From Paracoccus salsus (GTDB lineage Bacteria; Pseudomonadota; Alphaproteobacteria; Rhodobacterales; Rhodobacteraceae): a DNA stretch of 64,000 nt. A model generated the notes under the pieces. That model did not search any database and had not been told where the DNA came from. It worked only from the letters and a program-made list of their open reading frames with translations. Every line of letters begins with the position of its first letter. Within the stretch, counting starts at the first letter, position 1. The position numbers were made by a program, and so were the translations under genes. Where the stretch lies: assembly GCF_021556615.1 (NCBI RefSeq), contig NZ_JAKGGD010000002.1:496001-560000 (forward strand), written 5' to 3'. Below, piece by piece: positions 35,524-47,500 of the stretch.

Positions 35524-38500
35524 TCAGAAGCGCATTCCGAAGCTGAGGCTGGCGGTGTGACCCACCGTGTCGCGGCCCCATTCGCCCTGGTAGCCGACGC
35601 TCATATACCCCGTATTGTCGTCGGAATAGAATGTCACGCCGGCCTTCAGGCGCCGAGTGCGGTCGCTGATCTGGCTGTAGTTGCGGAATGTGCCGTCTTC
35701 GGGGCTGGTGCCGGGGAAGGCCGCATTCACATACACGTCGTCCGCGTTCGCGAAGGTCATCTCTCCGCGCAAATAGGCGCGCATCCGATTGCGATCATCG
35801 ACCTGCATGTCGGCCCCGATCTCGACCGAAGGCGTCGCGGACAGGACCCACTGGCTGGTCTTTTTCAGTTCCAGCCCATAGCGGTCGCCGCGTTCGCTGG
35901 TCGCGGCCGAATGCAGCCAGGTCGCGTCCAGATCCAGCCCGGGACGCAGATAGAAGCTGCTGCCCTCGGGTTGATAGCGATAGCCGCCGCCGATCCGGAT
36001 ATTGGCCTGGGTGATCGACTGGCTGACGCGTGTCCGACCGGCGGTGATGATGTCGCCATTGGGCAACGTCCCGGTGATCCCGATGATCCGCGTCACATCC
36101 GCATCGCCCTTGCTGCCGGTCAACTGGCCATACGCCTCCCACGGGCCACGATAGGTGGACAGCGAGACGCCCAGATGGGCGCGCTTGCCATCCGCCGCGA
36201 AGCGGTCGCCATTGGACAGGTTGTAATTCTCGAACCCGGCCGCCATGCCGAGATACAGATCGTCGCCGACAGGCATCCGCATTCCTGCCGAGAAGGTCGA
36301 GCTGTCCAGTGCAAAGCGCTTGGATTCGCCGGTCGCGGCGCGTTCCAGATTGGCCGCCTCGGCCGCAACCCAATAGCAGGCCCGCACATCGTCGGGGCGC
36401 GCGGCCATGTTGGCCTTGTCGCAGTTCCCCATCGTGCCGGCGAACTGACGTCCCGCGTGAAGCGCGCTGGCCTGGGTCGCGGCATAGCCTTCGGATGTCA
36501 GCCGGTCGAGCGCGTCGATCACCTCGGCCCGGGTCTGCATGTTGGCGATGAGCGCGAATATCGGTCCCATCTGGACCGATCCCCGCCCAGACAGCACCCG
36601 GTTGATGTAACGGGCGACCTCTGACTGGTTGCGGTTGGTGCCGGGCAGCGCGAAGTCCACATCGGCCAGCAGGTTGATGCTGCCGATGCCACCCGCCCGC
36701 GAGACGCTGATCGCATAGTCGATCACCGCCGTGTCGATGACGACGGTGCCGTCGTCGACCGCGCGCCCGCCAGCCTCGATCAGCGCCAACGGACGCGTGC
36801 GCTCCAGCAGTTGCAGCACCGGACGGACGGTCCCGGACAGCGTCGCATCACCCGACACGCGGATCAGGTCGCTTTCGCCGCCCGCCGCGCCGTCGGCCCG
36901 GAAATACACGTCCGGGGTATAGGTCGCGCTGCGCCCGAAGCTCAGCGAGCCGGTCAGGTCTGTTGTCTGGCTGACATTCTGGGTCAGCCGGAACTGGCTG
37001 GCGCGGGTTCCCGCGCCAAGGCTGCGACCGCCCGCCAGATAGGGATCGCCGCCCAGATACAGGTCGCCATTGATCCGCATGCTGCCATCGGTGCCCAGAT
37101 CGACCAGATCGAGGGCCGTGAAGCTGGCGCCGCGCGCGATCGTCAGGCGGTTCACTCCGCCGCCCAGATCGACATTGCCGACCGCGCCGCCATTCAGCGT
37201 CACCTGATCGGCGCCGGCGCCGCCCGACAGGATGCGCTGGTTCAGAGACATCAGGAAGCTGTCGGCCGACAGGGTGACGGTGTTCATCGTGCCGCCGTCG
37301 ATCACGATCGCCGCCGGTCCGGCCGTCGATCCCGCCGGGCTGACCGGGGCACGCGCCGACAGCACGCCGCGGGGGGCCGTCGTTCCGCTGCCACCCACGA
37401 TCACGCCGTCAAGCGCGATGCCGATGCTGTCCGCGCCGTCGCGGCCCGCCGATTGCGCCATCACCGCGATGCCGTCCCGGCCAAGCGACATGATGTTGCC
37501 GCTCAGGTCCAGATCGATGGCGCCGCCGCGTCCGGCCCCGCCCGCCGCGCCGCGGAACAGCCCGTCCACCGCTCCGCCACCGCCGCCAAGGCTCTGCGCC
37601 AGCACGCCGACCGCGTCGCGGCCGGTCGCCAGGACATGGCCGCGATTGGAGAAGCCGATATCTCCGCCATCGCCGCCATTCGCGGCCGACAGGTTCACCA
37701 CCAGCGATCGCGCCGTCAGATCGGTCGCGATCAGGCCGCCGCCGCCGCCGATCGATTGCAGCACGAACCCGTTCGCCGCATCGCCCGCGGTCGAAACAGT
37801 GCCGCGATTGGCCAGCGAGATCGCACCGCCATCGCCGGTCGAACCGTCGCTGGCACCCAGTGTGATGGTGGCGCGATCCAGCCCGGCCAGCATCGCCTGA
37901 CCGCCGCCAGCGCCGATCGACTGCACGATCTGGCCGCTGGCATGATCGCCAAGGGTCGCGATGGCACCGCGCAGGGTCAGGGCCACGTCGCCGCCATGAT
38001 TGCGGAAGGACGGATCGGCCCCCAGCGTCACACGCGCCGCCCGCGTTCCGGTGCCGGCACGACCCGCGCCGACATTGACCGTCAGCCGGCCGCCGCCGCC
38101 GCCGACGGACTGGACCAGTCCTGCCGCCGACATGGCGCCCCGCGTCTCGACCGCGCCGATGCGCCGGGCGATGATGTCGCCGCCGCCCGCGTCGTCGGTG
38201 TTCCGTGCGCCCAGCATGGCGCGCAGACCCAGGTCTCCGGTGCTGCCTGCCCTGACATCCGTCAGGGCGGTGCCGCCGCCGCCACCGACGCTTTGCACCA
38301 TCATCCCCGTCGCGCGCGCCGCGGTGGTCAGCATGTCGCCGCGATGGGTCTGGCTGAGATCCGATCCGGCGCTGCCACTGACATTGCGGCCGCCAAGCGA
38401 CAACAGGCTGGTGACGCCGACCCGGGGCCGCGCCGCAGCGGCCAGGCGCGGACGCGCCGCGCTGCCCTCGGTCCTGGTGAAGTCAAGGAATGTCTGGACG

Positions 38501-41500
38501 TTGCCGCCGCCGCCGTTCACCGACTGGTTGAGGATGGCCTGGCTGTTCGCACCCAGCACGACGATATCGCCGGTGCTGTCCACCGTGACCGTGCCCGCGG
38601 TCCCATCGGTGCCGGTCCGAGCGCCCAGCAGCGTCGAGACGACATAGTCGGCCACCATCGCCACCGGAGTCGAGATCGACAGCCCGGCATTGCCGCCGCT
38701 GCCACCAACCGATTGCGCGAGGATGCCGAAGGCATTGTCTCCGCGCACGGTGATCGTGCCGCTATGGGTCACCGACACGTCGCCGCCATCCGCGCCATCT
38801 CCGCCGGCGCCGCCGATGGCGATCTTGCTGTAGGATCGGCCGCGGGCCTGGTTGGCAAGGTCGTTCAGCGACAAGGACACGGCCACGCCACCATTGCCGC
38901 CGCCGCCGCCCACGGATTGTGCCAGCACGCCATGCGCGCCGTCGCCCGATACGTCGATCTGGCCGCGATTGGCCACGCTGACCGTTCCGGCTGCATTCCC
39001 GCTGCCGCCCGAGCCACCGATATTCAGCGCAAGCGTCGGATCCGAGCTGGTTCCGGTCCGCAGGATCGCGGTGCCGGTGATCGAGTAGCCGCCATTGCCG
39101 CCGCCGCCGCCCACCGACTGCGCCAGAACACCGTGCGCCCCCGCTCCGCGCGTGATGATCACGCCGTCATTGCTGACCTCGACCGCGCCGCCGGTCCCTC
39201 CGGCTCCGCCCGACCCGCCGATGCCCAGTTGCAGCCCCTGCCGAACCTTGGCGGTGCTGCCCGGTCGGCTGACCGACACGGACAGCACGTCGCCGCCATT
39301 GCCGCCGCCGCCGCCGACGGATTGCGCGAAGATGCCGTGGCTTTCCGCCCCCTCGGTGAGGATGCGTGCGGCGCTGACATTCGCGACGCTGACCGCACCG
39401 CCCGCGGCACCCGTGCCCCCCGACCCGCCGATCAGCAGGGCGTTGCGCGAGCTGTTGTCGGCATCCGCTCCGGCCAGGATGTTGCGCACATATTGCGCGT
39501 CCCCGCCGCCACCGCCGACCGCCATCGCGAGGATGCCGGCGGATTTCGCACCGGCAGTCGCGATCGTGCCGCGGTTGAGAACATCGACATCGCCCGAGAC
39601 CGCGCCGGTTCCTCCGCTGCCGCCGACCGACAGCGTGGCGGTGGTCGCGATGGTCGAGCGCAGGTTGACGATGGTATTGTCCACCAACCCGCCCATGCCG
39701 CCGCCGCCGCCGACAGACTGTGCAAAGACGCCATGTGCGTAATCGCCATCGGTCGTCACGACGCCTGCGGTCTCTACGCCGACATCGCCCGAGATCATGC
39801 CCGCACCACCCGTGCCGCCGACATTGATCGAGGCGGTTGTGCCGACCTCCGACCCCTTGACCAGATTCTTGAGAATCGCGAACGCGCTGGTGCCGCTTTT
39901 CACATAGCCGCCGGTCCCGCCTGCCCCGCCGACCGATTGCGCCATGATGGCGGTCGAACGGTCACCTTCGGTCGCGATCCGCGCGATGCTGGCCACATCG
40001 ACCGCCCCCGAGACGCCGCCCGTCCCGCCGCTGCCGCCGATATTCAGCGAGAAAGAGGTGCCAGCCCCGGCCGAACCGCCCGCGCCGCCGCCGGTTCCGC
40101 CGCCGCCGCCGACCGATTGCGCGAAGATCCCGTAGGAATCGTTACCAATGGTGTACAGAAGCCCCTCGGCCTGCGCGGTCACGGCGCCCGCCGCACCACC
40201 CTCGCCGCCTTCCAGGCCGACGCTCAGGCTGAAGTTGCTGCCCTTGTCCTCGGTCGTCTTCGGCGTCGCCAGCGAGATCGAGGTCGCGCTGGAATTGCCG
40301 CCGCCATTGCCGATCGACTGTGCAAACAAACCGTGCGACCGCAGGCCGCGCGTGACCACCTCGCCATCGCTGCTGGCCAGGACATCGCCCGCCGTGCCGC
40401 CGATGCCGCCGGTACGGCCGATCTGGATGGCGACATTGCCGCCCTCGCCGCCCGTCGTCAGCGAGGTATAGCCGGCGTTGCCGCCGCCGCCGCCGACGGA
40501 TTGCGCAAACACGCCATGCGCGTCGTCGCCATGGGTGTCCACGTCGCCGGTATTGGCGACGCCGACATCGCCACCCGAGCCGCCATCACCGGTCCCGCCC
40601 CCGATGGCAAGGCCGAAGCCCTTGTTCTGCTGTGCATTCCCGCTTTCAAAGATCAGGCCCAGGTTCAGGGCCGCGTTGCCCCCGCCGCCGCCAAGCGATT
40701 GCGCAAAGACGCCGTGACTGCCGTTCTGTCGCGTTTCGATGTCGCCGAAATGGGTCACATCGACCTGTCCGCCGTTGCCGGCATTGCCAGCCGACCCGCC
40801 GATCGCGATCAGCGCGGAATTCACCTGCTTGGCCTCGCCCGCGGCGGGCGGCTCGCTGGTCTTGCCCTCAAGCTCGTCGAGGACCGCGTTGAAATTGGTG
40901 ATCACGCTGTCATCGACGCCGGTATTGGTGGGCGTCTTGCGGTCGCCGGCGGTGCCTCCGTTGCTGTTTGAACCGGTGGTCCGGCTGAAGCCCAGCACCG
41001 CATTGATGCCTGCGTCGCCGCCGCCACCGCCGATGCTGCTGGCCTCGATCCCGTGTGCCCCGGTTCCGTCGGTATCGATCCGCCCCGCCGCCGCCGTGGC
41101 GGTGCCGCGCGTCACGCTGACATCGCCCGCATCGCCGCCGCTGGCGCCGAACCCGCCAACGCCGATCCCGACGGGCGAGCTGTCCTTGGTGCCGACCGCC
41201 GTGATGTTCATCCCGCCAGTTCCGCCGCCGCCGCCAATGGATTGCGCGAAGACGCCGCGCGCATGATAGCCACGCGTGGCGATGTCGCCGGTCGAGATCA
41301 CCTCGACATTGCCCGCATCCGCGCCGATCCCGCCATGGCCGCCAAGCCCGGCGACGATGCTGAGGTCGGTGGCGCCGCCCGTGCCTTCCGAGCTGCCCCA
41401 GTTCAACTGGCCGCTGACATTCAATCCGCCGTTGCCGCCGCCGCCGGCGACCGACTGTGCGAAGATGCCGTGCTTCCAGTTGCCCGCGACGCCGATCGCG

Positions 41501-44500
41501 CCGGCATGGTCGGCCAGCACGTCGCCCGACACGTTGGCCGCGCCGCCGAAGCCGCCGATCCCGAAGGTCACCGACGGGATCTTTCCGTCCTTGCTGAGCG
41601 CAAGCCCGCCCGAGACGTTCAGCCCGCCATTCCCGCCACCGCCGCCGATGGACTGCGCCAGAAGACCCGCCGAACCCTCGGTTTCGGGCAGCGCGTCGCC
41701 CTTGAACAGGCCAAGATCGACGAACAGCGTCTTCAGCCCCTTGGAGTCGACCATGTCCTCGGCCGCGTCCACGACGCTATCGCCCAGCACGTCGCGCAGC
41801 TTGGCCTCGAAACTGTCGTCCGTCGGTTCGCCGAAGTCGTCAGGATTCGTGGTCACACCGATGTCGGCGCGCGCCGTCACGGTAACATTGTCGGCCCGGC
41901 CGGCATTGCCGCCCATGCCGCCGACTCCGACGATCAGCGAGGTGTCCGAGACGATGCCGCCGCTGACATTCAGCCCGCCATTGCCGCCGCCGCCACCCAC
42001 GGACTGCGCCAGGATGCCCGACCGGCCGGTGCCATGCGCGGTGATCACGCTGCCCGCGGCAACATCGACATTCACGGCGCCCGCATTGCCGCCGGTGCCG
42101 CCGAAGCCCCCGACGCCGACCAGCACACCATAGGATTTGCTGCCGTCGGTCTGGCCCGCGCCCGGCTTGCTGCTGATCGCGACGCCTGCGGTCACATTGA
42201 CCCCGCCATCGCCGCCGCCACCGCCGATCGACTGTGCGACAAGACCGTTGGCGCCCTGCGTCGGGTTCAGCGTGATCGTGCCGTCGCCGTTCACCGTGCG
42301 CGGCAATGCGGTCAGCGCACCACTGTAGCTGACATCGACGCCGCTTGCATCGCCGCCGCCGCCACCGAAGCCGCCGACACCCGCCGCGATCGAGAAGATC
42401 GTGTCCGACCCCGAGGGCTTGGTCAGCGCCAGCGTGCCCGACACGTTCGTTCCGCCGGTGCCGCCGCCGCCGCCCAGCGACTGCGCCATCAGGCCATGCG
42501 CGCGGTCGCCCATCGTGCTGACCGTCCCCGTCACATCCATGCTGACGGTGCCCGCATCGCCGCCTGCCCCGCCAAAGCCTCCGACGCCAAGCGCCACGGC
42601 GGCGCCGGACTGCCCCGTGAGGCTGATCGCGCCGCTGACATTCAGCCCGCCCGATCCGCCGCCTCCGCCGACCGACTGCGCCAGCACAGCGATGCTGTCG
42701 TCGCCGCGGGTCTGGAAGCTGTCGGTCGCCGCGCCGGTCGCGACGATGCTGGTGACCGCGCCGCCATTGCCGCCACCGCCGCCGAATCCGCCGACCCCCA
42801 ACGAGCCTGCGCCGCCGCTTTCCTGGGTCAGGTTGATGCTGCCGGTGACATTGGCGCCGCCATTGCCGCCCCCGCCGCCAAGGCTTTGCGTGACGATGCC
42901 CGCGCTGCGGTCGCCGAAGGTCAGCACGCCTCCGCTGTAGCGCGATGCCGTCAACGGACCCGCATCGGCGCCGCCACCCCCGAAACCGCCGACGCCCAGC
43001 CCGACCGCCGCGCTGGTCTGGCGCGACAGGGACACCGCGCCGCTGACATTCAGCCCGCCATTGCCGCCACCGCCGCCAAGACTCTGGCTGAGAACGCCGA
43101 TGGAATCGTCGCCCGAGGTCTGGACATAGCCCGCAACGCCGTGATCGACCGATCCCGCCGTGCCGCCGCCGCCACCAAAGCCTCCGACGCCAAGACCCAC
43201 CGCGCCCGAGAAGCTGGAGCCGACCGAGATCCCCGCCGAGACGTTGATGCCGCCATTGCCGCCGCCGCCGCCAAGCGACTGCGCCACGATACCGGCGGAA
43301 CGGTCGCCGAAGGTCAGCGTCGTGCCTGCATAGGCGGCGGTCACGTCGTCGGCCACGCCGCCGCCCCCGCCGAAGCCACCGACCCCGATCGCAGCCACAC
43401 CCGAGCCGCTGCCGCCGATGCTGACCGCCCCGCTGACATTCAGCCCGCCATTGCCGCCGCCGCCGCCAAGCGACTGCACCATCACGCCGGCCGAGTTCGC
43501 GCCAAGCGTGGTCACGTCACCCGTGACGCTGCCGGTGGCTGTGCTTCCCGCGCCACCCAAGCCACCTGCACCGCCGATGCCAAGCCCGACCGCGCCGCTG
43601 GATTCGCTGGACAGGCTGACCGCACCGCTGACATTCAGGCCGCCATTGCCGCCGCCACCGCCAAGCGACTGCACCAGAACGCCGCCCGAGCGGTCGCCCT
43701 CGGTCCGCACATCGCCAGCCAGCGTTCCCAGGGCCGCCGCCGCGTCGCCGCCATCGCCGCCAAACCCGCCGACGCCGATCGCCGCCGCGCCGCTGCCGCT
43801 GCTTGCCGCGCTGAGCGCGGCCGAGACGTTGATGCCGCCATTGCCGCCGCCGCCGCCAAGCGACTGCACGGCCATGCCGGTGGAATCGCTGCCAAGCGTC
43901 ACGATGTCGCCGGTCACGCTGCCGGTCGCACTGCCCGCGCCGCCGCCGCCGCCGCCCATCCCGCCGATGCCGATGGCGGCCGCGCCGCCGCCGCTGCCCG
44001 CGATGCTGACCGCGCCACTGACGTTCAGGCCGCCATTGCCGCCGCCGCCGCCGAGCGACTGGACCAGGACGCCGCCCGAACGATCGCCTGCCGTCGCCAC
44101 GTCGCCGGTCAGCGTCCCCAGTGCCGCCGCCGCGTCGCCGCCACCGCCGCCAAAGCCGCCCACGCCGATCGCCGCACCGCCACCGCCGCTGCCCGTCGCG
44201 CTGAGCGTGCCGGACACGTTGATGCCGCCATTGCCGCCGCCGCCGCCAAGGGACTGGACGGTCAGGCCGGTCGAGTTCAGCCCGGCGGTCAGGATATCAC
44301 CGGTCATCCGGCTGGTCGCGGTGCCGGCATCGCCGCCGCCGCCGCCACTGCCACCGATCCCGACAGCCAGCGCACCGCCTCCGCTGCCGCTGAGGTTCAC
44401 GGCGGCCGAGACGCTGATCCCGCCATTGCCGCCGCCGCCGCCTGCCGACTGCACCACGACCGCCGAGGAATTGTCGCCAACGGTCTGCACATTGCCGGTG

Positions 44501-47500
44501 ATGGTATTGTCGGCCGCAGCCGAATTGCCGCCATCGCCACCGCTGCCACCCAGACCGACCGACACGCCCCCCGATCCCGTCCCTGCCCCCGTCACGATCG
44601 CCGAGACATTCAGCCCGCCATTGCCGCCGCCGCCGCCGAGCGACTGCACCGTGACCCCGCTCGAGTTCGTGCCCAGGCTCACCACGTTCCCCGTCAGGAC
44701 CGATGTCGCGCTGCCGGAATCGCCGCCGGCGCCGCCTGTTCCACCAAGTCCGACCGAGGCGCCCCCCGAGCCCGTGCCAGCCACCGCAACCGCTGCCGTA
44801 ACATTCATTCCGCCATTGCCGCCGCCACCGCCAAGCGATTGCACGACAAGCCCGCCGGCGCTTTCACCCAGCGTGAACAGGTTGCCGGTCACGCTGCTGG
44901 TGACGGTTCCCCCGGTTCCACCCGCGCCGCCGCGGCCGCCAAGACCGACGCCTACCGCACCCGATCCCGTGCCTGCACCGGTGCCCGTGGCGGTGACGTT
45001 GAACCCACCATTGCCGCCGCCGCCGCCGACCGATTGCGCCACCACGGCCGCGGATTGATTGCCACGGGTCAGGACGCTGTTGACCACGGTCAGCCCGACG
45101 CTGCCGCCATTGCCACCGCCCGCTCCGCTGCCGCCAAGCCCGACCGCGACCGAGCCCGACCCTACGCCCGCTCCGGACAAAGTGGGGGTGATGCTGAAGC
45201 CGCCATTTCCGCCACCGCCGCCGATGGACTGCGCCAGGATGCCGGTCGAGGCCACGCCGCGGGTCTCGATATTCGCGGTCGTGCGCGCGAGGACCGATCC
45301 GCCGTCGCCGCCACCCGCGCCACTGCCGCCAAGCCCGACACCGACGCTGCCCGCGCCGGTGCCGCCGAATGCCAGCGCCGCGCTGACGGAAAACCCGCCA
45401 TTGCCGCCACCGCCACCGACGGACTGCGCCACGAATCCGCTCGATGCGAAGCCATGGGTCAGGATCGTGCCGTTCGAGGTCGAGTCGACCGCGCCCGCCG
45501 CGCCGCCGCCGGCACCGCTGCCGCCAAGGCCGACGCTGACCGAGCCTGCCCCGACGCCCGCCCCGGCAATCGACCCGGCCACGCTGAACCCGCCATTGCC
45601 GCCGCCGCCGCCGATGGATTGCGCGACCACGCCCGATGACCGGTCGCCCTGTGTCCAGACATCACCGCCGCTGGTCAGGATCACCGTTCCTGCGCCCGCG
45701 CCGGTGCCGCCGCTGCCACCCAGGCCGACGCTGACCGCGCCGCTGCCGGTGCCGCTGCCGGTGATCGTACCCGCAACGCTGAAGCCGCCATTGCCGCCGC
45801 CGCCGCCCACCGACTGCGCCAGGATAGCCGTCGAATCGCTGCCTTCGGTGGTGACATCGCCGGCGACATCGGCCGTGACCGCGCCGCCGCTGCCGCCAGC
45901 CGCGCCGCCGCCGCCCAGGCCGACCGCGACCGAGCCGCTGCCGACGCCCGCGCCGGACACCGCCCCCGATACCGCGAACCCGCCATTGCCGCCACCGCCA
46001 CCGATGGATTGCGCGACCACGCCCGCCGCGCGGTCGCCCTCGGTCGTGACGTCGCCGTTGACGGTCGCGGTCACGGCATTGCCCGCGCCGCCAGTCCCGC
46101 CCGAGCCGCCAAGCCCGACCGTCACATTGCCGGCCCCGGCGCCGCCTCCAGCGGCCCCGGCTGCCACGCTGAAGCCGCCATTGCCGCCGCCGCCGCCGAT
46201 GGATTGCACCACGATTGCGCCCGCATCGTCGCCTCGCGTGCCGACGACCGCATCGACGCGGGCATTGACCACGCCGCCGGCGCCGCCGCCGCCGGCCGAA
46301 CCGCCGACCGAGATATTGACGTTGCCGGCCCCGGCGCCGGCGCCATCAGCACCCGCCGCGATGGCATAGCCGCCATTGCCGCCACCGCCACCCACCGATT
46401 GGACCAGAACGCCGGTGGAGAACCGTCCACGGGTGCGGATCGAACTGCCGCCCGCGATCAGATCGACATTGCCGCCCGCGCTGGCTGCGGCGCCACGGCC
46501 CGCGACGGCAAGGTTGATGCCAGCCGCGCCGCCCCCGCTGCCGTTCACGCCGGCGGCGATGCTGCCGCCGCCATTGCCGCCGCCGCCGCCGACGGACTGC
46601 ACCATCAGCGCGGTCGCACTGTCCCCGATCGTGCTGATGCCGGCATCGGTATAAACGCGAACCCGTCCACCCGCGCCGCCCCCGGCCGCCGAACCGCCCA
46701 CGCCCACCGAGACGCTGCCGGAAAAGATCAGCGAGCCGCCTCCGGATGCCGCGACCGCCAGCCCGCCATTGCCGCCGCCGCCGCCGACCGACTGGAACAG
46801 CATGCCGGTCGAGCGGTCTCCGGTCGTCACCACGCTGCCGCTGAAGCCGGGCGCCGTCAGGTTGCCACCGCCGTCGATCGAACCGACACGGACCTCTCCG
46901 CCTGCCCCGCCCGAAGCGCCGGCACCACCGACACCGACCGCCAGCGAGCCCGAGACCGGCCCCGCCGAGGCCGCCGCGGCGACCGAATAGCCGCCATTGC
47001 CGCCACCACCGCCCACCGATTGCAGCAGAATACCTGTTGCGTCCTCGCCCCCGGTCTGGACCGAGGCCGAGCCACTGCCGCCGAGGATCGCGGTTCCGCC
47101 CGCGCCGCCAGCCCCGCCGGAACCCCCGACCGAGACCGACGCCGCGCCGAACGCGCCCACCGCCACCGAGACCGCGCCGCCGCCATTGCCACCGCCGCCG
47201 CCCACCGACTGGACGAACACCCCGGTCGCCCGGTCGCCTTCGGTGCGGATCTGGGAAGGCTGGCTGGGATCGGTGTCGGACAGCGTCACATTCGCCGCGC
47301 CACCCGCCCCGCCAGCCGCGCCGCCGCCGCCGACAGCCACGCCGACGAACGCGCCGACCGCCCCGGCCGAGCCGCCATTGCCGCCGCCGCCGCCGATGGA
47401 CTGCGCCAGAATGCCCATCGCATCATCGCCCTGGGTGGTGATGACGCCGTCATTCACCACGGTCACGGTGTTGCCGCTGCCGCCGCCCGAGCCGGTGCCG

